From: Klebsiella sp. WP3-W18-ESBL-02
GTDB taxonomy: Bacteria > Pseudomonadota > Gammaproteobacteria > Enterobacterales > Enterobacteriaceae
Reading direction: 5' to 3'
Assembly: GCF_014168815.1 (NCBI RefSeq)
Contig: NZ_AP021972.1
Coordinates: forward strand, 1,178,001-1,242,000
DNA length: 64,000 nt
The notes below the pieces were generated by a model. The model did not search any database and had not been told where the DNA came from. It was given only the letters and a program-made list of their open reading frames with translations. The position numbers were made by a program, and so were the translations under genes. Positions 1 through 8,343 of this stretch are shown piece by piece; the stretch's first letter is position 1, and every line of letters begins with the position of its first letter.

Positions 1-2186
1 TACAGGGCGTGGGCTTCCGGCCCTTTGTGTGGCAGCTGGCGCAGCAGCGCGGCTGCCTGGGCGATGTCTGTAATGACGGCGCGGGCGTACTGCTGCGCCT
101 GTACGGCGATGAAGTCGATTTTATCGCCGCGCTGTACCAGCACTGTCCGCCGCTTGCACGCATCGACAGTACCCAGGTCGAGCCCTTTGCGTGGCCGACC
201 TTACCCAGCGAATTTACTATCCGTCAGAGCGGCGCGGGGGCGATGAGCACGCAAATCGTGCCGGATGCCGCAACCTGTCCAGCCTGTCTGGCGGAAATGA
301 ACGACCCGCAGCAGCGGCGCTACCGCTATCCGTTTATTAACTGCACCCACTGCGGGCCGCGCTTTACCATTATCAACGCCATGCCATATGACCGACCTTT
401 CACGGTGATGGCGGCGTTTCCGCTTTGCCCGCAGTGCGCGGCGGAGTATCGCAACCCTTACGATCGGCGCTTTCACGCCCAGCCGGTGGCCTGCGCGGAA
501 TGCGGGCCTTGGCTGACGTGGCACAGCGGCGACCAGCGCGAGCAGAAAGAGGCCGCGCTGACCGCCGCCATCGCGCTGCTGAAGGCCGGCGGCATCGTGG
601 CGGTAAAGGGCATTGGCGGTTTTCATCTGGCCTGTGATGCCACAAACGGCGAGGCCGTAGCCCGACTGCGCGAACGAAAACGTCGCCCGGCGAAACCGCT
701 GGCGGTGATGCTAGCAAACGCCGATGCGCTGCCGATGGATGCCCGCTCGCTGCTGCAAACGCCCGCCGCGCCGATTGTGCTGGTCGATAAAGCCCGCGTG
801 GCGCAGCTTTGCGAGGCCATTGCGCCAGCGCTTGCCGAGGTGGGGGTGATGCTGCCCGCCAACCCACTTCAGCACCTGCTGATACAGGGCGCGGATCGCC
901 CGCTGGTGATGACCTCCGGCAATCTGAGCGGCAAACCACCGGCGCTGAGTAACGCGCAGGCGCTGGCGGATCTGGCGGACATTGCCGACGGTTTTCTGCT
1001 GCACAACCGCGATATCGTGCAGCGTATGGATGACTCCGTGGTGCGTCAGAGCGGCGAAATGCTGCGCCGTTCACGTGGCTTTGTGCCGGACGCGCTGCCG
1101 CTGCCGCCGGGCTTTCGCGACGTGCCGCCCATGCTGTGTCTTGGCGCAGACATGAAAAATACTTTCTGCCTGGTGCGCGGTGACCAGGCGGTGGTGAGCC
1201 AGCACTTTGGCGATCTGACCGACGACGGCGTAGAAAGCCAGTGGCGGCAGGCGCTGGGCCTGATGCAGGCCATCTATGATTTTACGCCGCAGGCGGTTGT
1301 GGCTGACGCGCATGATGGCTACCGCTCGTCACACTGGGCCGAACACAGCCCGCTACCGGTACAGCGCGTGTTGCATCATCACGCGCATATTGCCGCCTGC
1401 CTGGCGGAGCACGACTGGCCGCTTGACGGCGGAGAAGTGATTGCGATGGCGCTCGATGGCATCGGCATGGGGGAAAACGGCGCGCTGTGGGGCGGCGAGT
1501 GCCTGCGCGTGAGCTACCGGGAATGCGAACATCTCGGCGGTCTGCCGCCGGTAGCGCTGCCGGGGGGCGATCTGGCGGCGAAGCAGCCGTGGCGTAACCT
1601 GCTGGCTCAATGCCTGGCGTTTGTGCCTGACTGGTTGTCTTTCAGCGAAACCCGGACTTTACAGCAACAAAACTGGCCGCTGCTGAAGCAGGCTATGGCG
1701 CGCGGGATCAATAGCCCGCAGGCCTCTTCCTGTGGCCGACTGTTTGACGCCGTGGCCTGCGCGCTGGGCTGTGCGCCGCAGACGCTGAGCTATGAAGGCG
1801 AAGCAGCATGCCGGCTTGAAGCGCTGGCCGCGGTCTGTGACGGCATTCGCCACCCGGTCACGATGCCGGTACGCGAGCGCTATCTCGATCTTGCGTCGTT
1901 CTGGGAAACCTGGCTGCGCTGGCAGGCGACGCCTGCACAAAAAGCGTGGGCGTTTCACGACACGCTGGCGCAGGGCATCGCCGAGCTGATGCGCCATCAC
2001 GCGCGGCAGGCAGGCGTCTCCACCCTGGCCTTCGGCGGCGGCGTGCTGCACAACGCGCTGCTGCGTGCGCGGCTGATGCACTATTTACACGATTTCACTT
2101 TGCTTTTTCCGAAGCGGTTACCCGCCGGGGACGGAGCAATTTCATACGGACAGGCCGTGATTGCGGCGGCTCGTCATCTGATTTAA
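1..2186 (+). CDS. hypF: Carbamoyltransferase HypF, 5' end cut by window edge
   Basis: HypF makes the cyanide ligands of the [NiFe]-hydrogenase active site: it uses carbamoyl phosphate and ATP to carbamoylate the C-terminal cysteine of HypE in the cytoplasm. The frame is open from base 3; the family normally runs to about 750 residues and about 726 are here, so roughly the first 25 are missing. What remains begins inside the acylphosphatase domain (QGVGFRPFVW), followed by two zinc-finger-like CX2C-X18-CX2C motifs (Cys 90/93/112/115 and 140/143/162/165 counting from base 9), a YrdC-like domain (KGIGGFHLACDA region) and a Kae1-like C-terminal domain (HHHAHIAACLAEH, GGGVLHNALL). The nickel transporter gene starts 11 bases after the stop, so the two probably form one unit for hydrogenase maturation. 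Identification is secure. Confidence 0.97.
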   Translation, partial: QGVGFRPFVWQLAQQRGCLGDVCNDGAGVLLRLYGDEVDFIAALYQHCPPLARIDSTQVEPFAWPTLPSEFTIRQSGAGAMSTQIVPDAATCPACLAEMNDPQQRRYRYPFINCTHCGPRFTIINAMPYDRPFTVMAAFPLCPQCAAEYRNPYDRRFHAQPVACAECGPWLTWHSGDQREQKEAALTAAIALLKAGGIVAVKGIGGFHLACDATNGEAVARLRERKRRPAKPLAVMLANADALPMDARSLLQTPAAPIVLVDKARVAQLCEAIAPALAEVGVMLPANPLQHLLIQGADRPLVMTSGNLSGKPPALSNAQALADLADIADGFLLHNRDIVQRMDDSVVRQSGEMLRRSRGFVPDALPLPPGFRDVPPMLCLGADMKNTFCLVRGDQAVVSQHFGDLTDDGVESQWRQALGLMQAIYDFTPQAVVADAHDGYRSSHWAEHSPLPVQRVLHHHAHIAACLAEHDWPLDGGEVIAMALDGIGMGENGALWGGECLRVSYRECEHLGGLPPVALPGGDLAAKQPWRNLLAQCLAFVPDWLSFSETRTLQQQNWPLLKQAMARGINSPQASSCGRLFDAVACALGCAPQTLSYEGEAACRLEALAAVCDGIRHPVTMPVRERYLDLASFWETWLRWQATPAQKAWAFHDTLAQGIAELMRHHARQAGVSTLAFGGGVLHNALLRARLMHYLHDFTLLFPKRLPAGDGAISYGQAVIAAARHLI

Positions 2187-2197
2187 AGGAGTAATTC

Positions 2198-3214
2198 ATG
2201 TTGTGGAATGTTCTTCGTCAACAGCCGCGTGCGTCGCTGCTGGTGCTGGCTTTGGTGATGGCGAACTTACTGGCCTGGGGTTGGGCATGGCAAGCATTTG
2301 GTCATAACGGCGCGCTGATGGCCGCCAGCCTGCTGGCGTGGGGCTACGGTCTGCGCCATGCGGTCGATGCGGACCATATCGCGGCCATTGATAACGTCAC
2401 CCGCAAAATGATGCAGCAGGGCAAACGTCCGTTTGGCGTCGGCGCCTGGTTCTCGCTGGGGCACTCCTCGATTGTGGTGTTAGCGTCAGTGGCGATTGCC
2501 GCGACGGCGACGGCCTTCCAGCATAAGATGGGCTGGTTCCACGACACCGGCAGCATTATTGGTACCGCCGTATCCGCCGTGTTCCTGCTGGCGATGGCGC
2601 TGGTGAACCTGGTGATTTTGCGCGGCGTGTGGCGCAGCTTCCAGGCGCTGAAGAAAGGGGAATCGGTTTCCGCTGACGCACCGATCTCCGGTGGGTTGAT
2701 GAACGCGCTATTCAGCCGTACCTTCCGGCTGATTGGCAAAAGCTGGCATATGTACCTGGTCGGCTTCCTGTTTGGCCTGGGCTTTGATACAGCGACCGAA
2801 ATTGGCGTACTGGGTATCTCTGCCGCCAGCGCCTCCAGCGGGATGTCGATGTGGTCGATTATGGTATTCCCGGCACTGTTTGCCAGCGGTATGGCGCTGG
2901 TGGATACGCTGGATAATATTCTGATGGTCGGCGCCTATGGTTGGGCCTTCAATAAGCCGCAGCGTAAGCTTTACTACAATATGACCATTACCGGTGCTTC
3001 TGTGGTGGTGGCTCTGTTTATTGGCGGGCTGGAAGCGCTGGGGCTGATTATGGATAAGTTCGGGCTGACCGGCGGCCTGTGGAATGACGTTGCCGTGCTG
3101 AGCGATAACCTCGGTAATGCGGGGTTTGTGGTGATTGGGCTGTTCGCTCTGTGCTGGCTGGTGTCGATGGTGAACTATCGCTGGCGTAATTATGACGCGC
3201 TGGTGGTGCGGTAG
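2198..3214 (+). CDS. Nickel/cobalt transporter, HoxN/HupN/NixA family
   Basis: This 338-residue inner-membrane permease imports Ni2+ (possibly Co2+). The family signature HX4DH is present at His54-Asp59-His60 (sequence HAVDADHI), and other conserved family blocks follow: FSLGHSSIV, LFGLGFDTATE and MALVDTLDN. About eight hydrophobic segments are visible. A good ribosome site (aaaggag) lies 7 bases before the ATG. Its position directly after hypF fits a role in feeding nickel to hydrogenase. E. coli K-12 has no such gene here, so this is a variable accessory to hypF. Metal preference between Ni and Co cannot be told from sequence alone. Confidence 0.9.
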   Translation: MLWNVLRQQPRASLLVLALVMANLLAWGWAWQAFGHNGALMAASLLAWGYGLRHAVDADHIAAIDNVTRKMMQQGKRPFGVGAWFSLGHSSIVVLASVAIAATATAFQHKMGWFHDTGSIIGTAVSAVFLLAMALVNLVILRGVWRSFQALKKGESVSADAPISGGLMNALFSRTFRLIGKSWHMYLVGFLFGLGFDTATEIGVLGISAASASSGMSMWSIMVFPALFASGMALVDTLDNILMVGAYGWAFNKPQRKLYYNMTITGASVVVALFIGGLEALGLIMDKFGLTGGLWNDVAVLSDNLGNAGFVVIGLFALCWLVSMVNYRWRNYDALVVR

Positions 3215-3246
3215 GCCGGATAAGGCGTTTACGCCGCTATCCGGCA
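3211..3246. repeat. REP (repetitive extragenic palindrome)
   Basis: The stretch beginning gtaggccggataaggcg and ending cgctatccggca is a classic enterobacterial REP palindrome. It overlaps the stop codon of the nickel transporter and separates it from the convergent norW gene, so it may serve as a 3' mRNA-stabilising hairpin or terminator for both. Confidence 0.85.
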
Positions 3247-3258
3247 AGCTGCTCGTGC

Positions 3259-4392
3259 TTAGCTGGCGAGCAGCTTCAACAACCCAAACGCTTCCTTCAT
3301 TCTCTCTTCACTGACCACGAACGCTCGTAATTTTTGGTCGGCATCGTAGCCCTGCGCCAGCATACCGTCGGCGCGGGTTTCGATCTGCCAGTTCAAATCC
3401 TGACGGCGGGTTTCACCGGCCAGATGCAGCGGCAGATCCGGCGTTTTCACCTTCACCAACATGTTTGGCAGCTTCAGCTCCCCGGACTGACCGAGCAGGT
3501 TTTTCGCCAGGCACATGGCGCTCATTAAAATCGGCTGCAGGAATGGCATTACCGCGCCGTTAATCTCGGCGCAGTCGCCCAGCGCGTAGATATCCGGATT
3601 GCTGGTGCGCAGCGTACCGTCGACCTTCACGCCGCGGTTAATCTCCAGACCCGCCATGCGGGCCAGCGCCGTTTCCGGGCGCAGGCCGGCGGCGGCCACA
3701 ACGGCATCGACTTCAATGTGGCGATCGCGATCGAAGCGGGCACGAATGCCGGTGGCGGTTTGTTCCAGCGACTGTAGCTGGGTTTTCAGCAGCAGATGGA
3801 TCCCCATGTCGGTCAGGCGATGCTGCAGGCGGCTGCTGACTTCCGGCGGCATCAGCGACGCCAGAATGCTGGCTGAGCTGTCGACGACGGTAATGGCTTT
3901 ACCGGCGCGGCAGAAATCCATCGCCAGCTCGCTGCCGATCAAACCGCCGCCAATAATCAGCACCCGTTGTGCATCGCGCAGGGTGCTCTGTGCGGCCCCG
4001 AACTCCTGCTGGCTGTTAAGGGTCAGCATCAGCTCTTTGCCCGGTACCGGCGGTACCATCGCCGAGGCGCCGGTGGCGAGGACCAGTTTATCGTACTGCC
4101 AGACCTGATTCTGGCTCTTCACCGTATGGGCCTCGGCATCAATTCCGGTCACCCAGGTCTGCGGAAACAGATTCAGGTTGTACTGCTCGGCAAACTCGCC
4201 GGCGGTTTGCAGCGTGAGGTCGGCGGCCGTTTGCCCCCGGCTGACCACGTGGCTCAGATCCGGTTTGTTGTACTCGTCGATGCTGTCGGCGGCGATGAGC
4301 GTCAGTCTGACGCTCGCATCCTGTTTACGGATGTTTTTCACCAGTTGGCGGGCGGCGAAGCCCGAGCCAACGATCACAATGCCATGAGTCAT
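3259..4392 (-). CDS. norW: NADH:flavorubredoxin reductase NorW
   Basis: NorW is the FAD-dependent reductase that passes electrons from NADH to the rubredoxin domain of NorV during NO reduction in the cytoplasm. The N-terminal dinucleotide fold GIVIVGSGFAARQ binds FAD, a second GGGLIGSELA fold binds NADH, and the conserved C-terminal FAD motif DIYALGDCAEI is present. The start at 4392 (MTHGIVIVG) gives 377 residues, the length of the E. coli protein; a longer open frame to 4449 lies inside norV and is not the start. The ATG overlaps the norV stop (ATGA), so the two are translationally coupled. Its regulator norR is broken (see 6025 and 8344), which should affect its induction. Confidence 0.97.
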   Translation of the reverse strand: MTHGIVIVGSGFAARQLVKNIRKQDASVRLTLIAADSIDEYNKPDLSHVVSRGQTAADLTLQTAGEFAEQYNLNLFPQTWVTGIDAEAHTVKSQNQVWQYDKLVLATGASAMVPPVPGKELMLTLNSQQEFGAAQSTLRDAQRVLIIGGGLIGSELAMDFCRAGKAITVVDSSASILASLMPPEVSSRLQHRLTDMGIHLLLKTQLQSLEQTATGIRARFDRDRHIEVDAVVAAAGLRPETALARMAGLEINRGVKVDGTLRTSNPDIYALGDCAEINGAVMPFLQPILMSAMCLAKNLLGQSGELKLPNMLVKVKTPDLPLHLAGETRRQDLNWQIETRADGMLAQGYDADQKLRAFVVSEERMKEAFGLLKLLAS

Positions 4393-5837
4393 TTTGCCTC
4401 CGTTGCCAGTACGTCGAAGACGTCTTTGCCTAATGAACATTCCGGGCACAGGAAGTTATCCGGAACGTCGCTCCACGGGGTGCCAGGCTGGACGTCCTGA
4501 TTCGGTTCGCCTTTGGCTGGGTCATAGATCCACTGACACACGCTGCACTGCATGCTTGGGCCGAGGTCGGCAGCAGCTGCTGCGGCACAGGCGCACGCTT
4601 CTTTTGCGCTGGTGGAAGCGGCGGTCATTTCCGGCAGCGGACCCAGCGCCCATTGCCGGGCGATTTCACGACCGTGCTGGCGGCACAGCTCCAGCGCATC
4701 CAGGTCCGGTCGCCATTTCGCCTTCAGGCTCAGCGACATCTCGAAACCGGCATCCTGCAAACGGGTGGACAGACGGTCGACCGCACCACCGCTCCAGCCG
4801 TGAGACCCAAAGGCGCTGGCGCGTTTGTTACGGAAGCGCAGACCGGTCATCTCTTCCACCAGGCCGGCAATTTTCGGCATCATCACGTTGTTCATGGTGG
4901 AGGTGCCGACCAGAACCCCTTTAGAACGGAAAACGTTGGTCAGAATTTCATTTTTATCACTGCGGGCGACGTTAAAGATTTTTACCGCCACGTTCGGGTC
5001 GACTTCGTTGATCCCTTGGGCAATCGCATCCGCCATCATGCGGGTGTTATTGGACATGGTGTCATAGAAGATGGTGATGCGGTCTTCCTGATAATCCGCC
5101 GCCCATTTCAGGTACAGCTCAACGATCTGCGTCGGGTTGTCGCGCCATACCACGCCGTGGGAGGTGGCAATCATATCGACCGGCAGGTTGAAGCCGAGGA
5201 TCTCGGTGATTTTTGGCGTCACCAGACGGCTGAACGGCGTCAGGATATTGGCGTAGTAGCGCTGGCACTGTTCGAACAGCTCGGTCTGGTCAACTTCGTC
5301 GTTGAACAGGCGTTCGTCGCAGTAGTGCTGGCCGAAGGCGTCGTTACTGAACAGCACGGCGTCGCCGGTCATGTAGGTCATCATGCTGTCCGGCCAGTGC
5401 AGCATCGGGGTTTCGACGAAGATCAGCTGTTTACCGTTGCCGATGTCCAGGCTGTCACCGGTTTTGACCACGTTGAAGTTCCATTCCGGATGATGGTGGT
5501 GACCGTTGATGGAGTCAATGGCGTTGGCGGTGCAGTAAATGGGGGTGTCCGGGATTTGCGACATCAGCTCGGTCAGCGCACCGGCGTGGTCCTCTTCCGC
5601 GTGGTTAATAATGATGTAGTCGATATCGGCAAGGTCGATTTCGCTGCGCAGGTTCTGGACGAATTCACTGCTGAATTTATGGTCAACGGTATCGATCAGG
5701 ACGTTTTTGCCTTCGCGAATCAGGTAGCTGTTGTAGCTGCTGCCGCGCAGCGTTTTGTATTCCGTCCCGTGGAAATCGCGCACTTCCCAGTCACGTTGGC
5801 CAACCCAATGAATGTTATTTTTAACCAGAATAGACAT
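4389..5837 (-). CDS. norV: Anaerobic nitric oxide reductase flavorubredoxin NorV
   Basis: NorV reduces NO to N2O under anaerobic conditions. Three parts are visible: an N-terminal metallo-beta-lactamase-like diiron domain with ligands in NHAEEDHAG (His79, Glu81, Asp83, His84), a central flavodoxin domain (IFYDTMSNNTRMMADAI) that binds FMN, and a C-terminal rubredoxin domain with CSVCQWIYD and CPECSLG iron ligands. The start at 5837 (MSILVKNNIHW) has the ribosome site gaggt and gives 482 residues, near the usual 479-480; the frame is open ten codons further upstream without a ribosome site. First gene of norVW, preceded by a sigma-54 promoter and three NorR sites. Confidence 0.98.
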   Translation of the reverse strand: MSILVKNNIHWVGQRDWEVRDFHGTEYKTLRGSSYNSYLIREGKNVLIDTVDHKFSSEFVQNLRSEIDLADIDYIIINHAEEDHAGALTELMSQIPDTPIYCTANAIDSINGHHHHPEWNFNVVKTGDSLDIGNGKQLIFVETPMLHWPDSMMTYMTGDAVLFSNDAFGQHYCDERLFNDEVDQTELFEQCQRYYANILTPFSRLVTPKITEILGFNLPVDMIATSHGVVWRDNPTQIVELYLKWAADYQEDRITIFYDTMSNNTRMMADAIAQGINEVDPNVAVKIFNVARSDKNEILTNVFRSKGVLVGTSTMNNVMMPKIAGLVEEMTGLRFRNKRASAFGSHGWSGGAVDRLSTRLQDAGFEMSLSLKAKWRPDLDALELCRQHGREIARQWALGPLPEMTAASTSAKEACACAAAAAADLGPSMQCSVCQWIYDPAKGEPNQDVQPGTPWSDVPDNFLCPECSLGKDVFDVLATEAK

Positions 5838-5885
5838 AGCAACCTCAATTAATTCAGCGTTTTTCAAAAAAGATGTATTGCTAAT

Positions 5886-5902
5886 TGCAGGTTGCGTGCC
5901 AA
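5886..5902 (-). promoter_or_regulatory. Sigma-54 promoter of norVW
   Basis: On the minus strand the sequence TTGGCACGCAACCTGCA carries the -24 GG and -12 GC elements of a sigma-54 promoter with the right spacing. It lies about 50 bases before norV and 55-100 bases downstream of the three NorR sites, the usual layout for an enhancer-activated promoter. Confidence 0.8.
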
Positions 5903-5956
5903 CTTTTTAATGCATTGATTTTTATAGTTTAATTTATTTATACCTCTTTTTTGTTA

Positions 5957-5967
5957 GTCAAAATGAC
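5957..5967. promoter_or_regulatory. NorR enhancer site 1
   Basis: GTCAAAATGAC fits the NorR core GTCA-N3-TGAC. It is the site closest to the norV sigma-54 promoter. Confidence 0.85.
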
Positions 5968-5980
5968 TATGCATTATATT

Positions 5981-5991
5981 GTCAATATGAC
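5981..5991. promoter_or_regulatory. NorR enhancer site 2
   Basis: GTCAATATGAC matches the NorR core GTCA-N3-TGAC exactly. It begins 24 bases after site 1; in E. coli three such sites are all needed for NorR activation. Confidence 0.85.
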
Positions 5992-6001
5992 ATGATGCAT
6001 T

Positions 6002-6012
6002 GTCAAAATGAC
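6002..6012. promoter_or_regulatory. NorR enhancer site 3
   Basis: GTCAAAATGAC, identical to site 1, begins 21 bases after site 2 and lies 12 bases upstream of the norR start codon, so bound NorR could also repress its own gene. Confidence 0.85.
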
Positions 6013-6024
6013 AGTGAGGTAGCG

Positions 6025-6732
6025 ATGAGTTTCTCCGTTAACGTACTGGCCGGTATTGCCATCGAACTGCAGCGCGGTGTCGGCCATCAGGATCGCTTCC
6101 AGCGGCTGATTACCACGCTGCGCCAGGTGCTGGAGTGCGATGCATCGGCGCTGCTGCGCTATGAAGCGCGGCAGTTTATTCCTCTGGCCATTGATGGCCT
6201 GGCCAAAGATGTGCTGGGCAGGCGCTTTACGCTGGAGGGCCACCCGCGGTTAGAGGCGATTGCTCGTGCGGGGGACGTCGTGCGTTTCCCGGCGGACAGC
6301 TCGCTGCCCGATCCCTACGACGGGCTGATTCCCGGCCAGGAGAGCCTCAAAGTGCACGCCTGCGTTGGTCTGCCGCTATTTGCCGGGCAGAACCTGATTG
6401 GTGCGCTGACGCTCGACGGTATGTCACCGGATCAGTTCGACATCTTCAGCGATGAAGAGCTCAGGCTGATTGCTGCGCTGGCGGCCGGTGCGCTGAGTAA
6501 CGCGCTGCTGATTGAACAGCTCGAAAGCCAGAACATGTTACCGGGTACGCCGGGCGATTTTGAGCAGGTAAAAGAGACGCAGATGATTGGCCTGTCGCCG
6601 GGCATGATGCAGCTCAAAAAAGAGATTGAGATTGTTGCTGCCTCTGATCTTAACGTGCTGATCAGCGGTGAGACCGGCACCGGGAAGGAGCTGGTAGCGA
6701 AAGCGATTCATGAAGGTTCACCGCGCGCGGTC
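6025..6732 (+). pseudogene. norR: norR 5' part, interrupted by an insertion sequence
   Basis: This is the first 236 codons of the NO-sensing sigma-54 activator NorR. It carries the whole N-terminal GAF domain that holds the mononuclear iron NO sensor, and the start of the AAA+ domain including the Walker A loop GETGTGKE. Reading continues SPRAV and then enters an insertion sequence, ending after 13 foreign residues at 6769-6771. Joining base 6732 to base 8350 restores one open frame of 505 residues, matching the E. coli protein (504). Without Walker B, the sigma-54-contacting loops and the DNA-binding helix, the fragment cannot activate transcription. The start at 6025 (MSFSVNVLAGIA) follows ribosome site gtgagg. 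Confidence 0.95.
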
Positions 6733-6738
6733 GGTAAG

Positions 6739-6760
6739 TGTCAAGGTAGTTGGCACCCCC
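6739..6760 (+). repeat. IS inverted repeat, orfB-side end
   Basis: Begins TGTCAAGGTAGTTGGCACCC and pairs with the repeat at 8316-8337 (19 of 22 positions). It starts six bases inside the flanking target duplication. Confidence 0.8.
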
Positions 6761-6767
6761 GGTTGAT

Positions 6768-7763
6768 TTAGGCTGCCTGTTTTTCCCGTTCTGGATTCAG
6801 CATTACCTTGCCTACCGGATGCCAGTTTCGTGTTCTGCCAGACCAGCGTTCAGGCCGTTCCGCTTTTGCCTTTTTGTACACCTCATCCCGATTTTTCAGC
6901 AACACACCGTCTTCTCCACGATGTCGCTGACCCGGCGTCACATACCTGATGCCGCTATGTCTGTGCATTTCGTTATACCACTGAGCAAAAACCTCTATCC
7001 ATTCACGCGCCTCCTCCAGCTTGCCGAACCCTGATGACGGCCACTGCGGGACATATTTCAGTGTCCGGAACAGCGACTCCACATACGCATTATCGTTACT
7101 CACTCCCGGCCGGCTGTGAGAGGGGGTTATCGCCAGCTCGTGTAGCTTCATTTGCAACGTCTGTGACTTCATCGCCGCGCCGTTGTCCGCATGCAGTACC
7201 GGCGGGTTTTGCCAGCATCCTTCCCGAAGGACCGTGCGTTGTATCAGGGCTGCCGCCTGCTCACCACTTTCAGTTTCATGCACTTCATATCCCACGATTT
7301 TTCGGCTGTAGAGGTCTTCCACCAGATACAGGTAAAACCAGCGCCCCTTTACGGTTGACGGAACCCATGTAATGTCCCATGTCCACACCTCATTCGGCCC
7401 GCTGGCCTGCCAACTCGTAGCCGGGGTGACTTTCTGCGCTGCCCGTTGCCGTCCCCGGCGATGCACCTCTCCATGACGACGCAGTACCCGGTAAAAGGTT
7501 GACTCGCTTGCCAGATAAATCCCCTTATCCGCCAACGCCGGTACGATTTGTGACGGGGGGAGGCTGGCGTAGTCTGGCTGATGGCACACTGCCAGTATCT
7601 GTTGCTCTTCTTGCTCACTTAACTGGTTCACCGGGGAGGGCCTGACCGTGCTGACACGCTTGTCTTCCCACGACGTTTGCCAGCGTCGCCACGTCCGTTC
7701 ACTTAATCCCGCTTCCGTCAGCGCTATTGACAGCCGAGCTCCTGACGCCATCGCGTCCCGCAC
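6768..7763 (-). CDS. IS3-family transposase OrfB (DDE catalytic subunit)
   Basis: The protein is the integrase-like half of the transposase. The three catalytic acidic blocks of the DDE fold are visible: WTWDITWVPS (first Asp), LHADNGAAM (second Asp) and DNAYVESLFRTLKY (Glu). The N-terminal part (RTWRRWQ and YRVLRRHGE) is the HTH_21-like region typical of IS3 OrfB. The listed start is a GTG at 7763, but the frame is open upstream through LTPGTERQALIGY into the end of orfA, in the -1 frame relative to orfA. It is therefore probably made as an OrfAB fusion by programmed -1 frameshifting, as in other IS3 elements. It appears intact, so the element may still be active. Confidence 0.9.
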   Translation of the reverse strand: MRDAMASGARLSIALTEAGLSERTWRRWQTSWEDKRVSTVRPSPVNQLSEQEEQQILAVCHQPDYASLPPSQIVPALADKGIYLASESTFYRVLRRHGEVHRRGRQRAAQKVTPATSWQASGPNEVWTWDITWVPSTVKGRWFYLYLVEDLYSRKIVGYEVHETESGEQAAALIQRTVLREGCWQNPPVLHADNGAAMKSQTLQMKLHELAITPSHSRPGVSNDNAYVESLFRTLKYVPQWPSSGFGKLEEAREWIEVFAQWYNEMHRHSGIRYVTPGQRHRGEDGVLLKNRDEVYKKAKAERPERWSGRTRNWHPVGKVMLNPEREKQAA

Positions 7764-7798
7764 GTAACCGATAAGTGCCTGCCGCTCTGTTCCGGGCG

Positions 7799-8302
7799 TC
7801 AGTCGTCCTCGTCGGTTTCCCCGTAAAAATCCCGCAACTGCTTTCGCAGCACCAGTATCGCTGCCGCCTCCGCCAGCGCCTTTTCCTTACGAAGCAGTTC
7901 GCGTTTTAGTTGTTTAACTTCTTTCTGGCTTTGTTTGAGCGCCGCTTTGTCAGTGGGCGAAGACACCTGCAAAAAGCCTTGTTTCCACTGACTAATCTGT
8001 TCCAGGTAAAGCCCTTTTTTACGGCAGTATTGCGCGAGTTCTGTTTCGCTGAGTGTAGCTGTTTCGATAATCACAGCCAGCCGGGCTTCGGCTGACCATT
8101 GGTCTGTAGTTTTGTTTGCACCCGGCACCGGTATTCCCTCTGCTTTCGCCTTGTTACGCCAGTAATAAAGGGTAGCTTCCGATATCCCTTCCATCTGCGC
8201 AACTGCGGTGACGGTCATGTTGTAAGGCGGTAGTAATTTAGCCAGTGCAGCCGATTTACGTTCTGGTGAAATTCGTTTCACGATCTGTTCCCATCTTGTC
8301 AT
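7799..8302 (-). CDS. IS3-family transposase OrfA (HTH subunit)
   Basis: OrfA binds the element's ends through an N-terminal helix-turn-helix (MTVTAVAQMEGISEATLYYWRNKAKAEG region) followed by a leucine-rich coiled coil (KQSQKEVKQLKRELLRKEKALAEAAAIL) used for multimerisation. I take the ATG at 8302 (MTRWEQIVK), giving 167 residues; an open frame extends to a TTG at 8326, which would lie inside the inverted repeat. The 3' end (GETDEDD) overlaps the open frame of orfB in the -1 register. The codon choice and sequence are unlike the flanking norR. Confidence 0.88.
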   Translation of the reverse strand: MTRWEQIVKRISPERKSAALAKLLPPYNMTVTAVAQMEGISEATLYYWRNKAKAEGIPVPGANKTTDQWSAEARLAVIIETATLSETELAQYCRKKGLYLEQISQWKQGFLQVSSPTDKAALKQSQKEVKQLKRELLRKEKALAEAAAILVLRKQLRDFYGETDEDD

Positions 8303-8315
8303 TAGTATTTTCGAT

Positions 8316-8337
8316 GGGGGTGACAACTATCCTGACA
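8316..8337 (-). repeat. IS inverted repeat, orfA-side end
   Basis: On the minus strand it reads TGTCAGGATAGTTGTCACCC and pairs with 6739-6760. It should contain the orfA promoter region. Confidence 0.8.
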
Positions 8338-8343
8338 GAGGGG

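Larger units (their letters stand above)
6733..8343 (-). mobile_element. IS3-family insertion sequence inside norR
   Basis: The element separates two parts of norR and is flanked by the direct repeat GCGGTC (6727-6732 and 8344-8349); removing the element plus one copy restores the norR frame exactly. Imperfect inverted repeats, 19 of 22 identical, lie at 6739-6760 (TGTCAAGGTAGTTGGCACCC...) and 8316-8337. Two minus-strand reading frames, orfA and orfB, have the HTH plus DDE layout of IS3-family transposases. The six bases between each inverted repeat and the target duplication do not match each other, and a 6-bp duplication is longer than the usual 3-5 bp of this family, so the exact ends are a little uncertain. 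I cannot name the specific element. Confidence 0.9.

Noticed and set aside
4653..5852. 399-residue open frame on the plus strand
   Set aside because: Antisense to norV; no plausible start and shadow-like composition.
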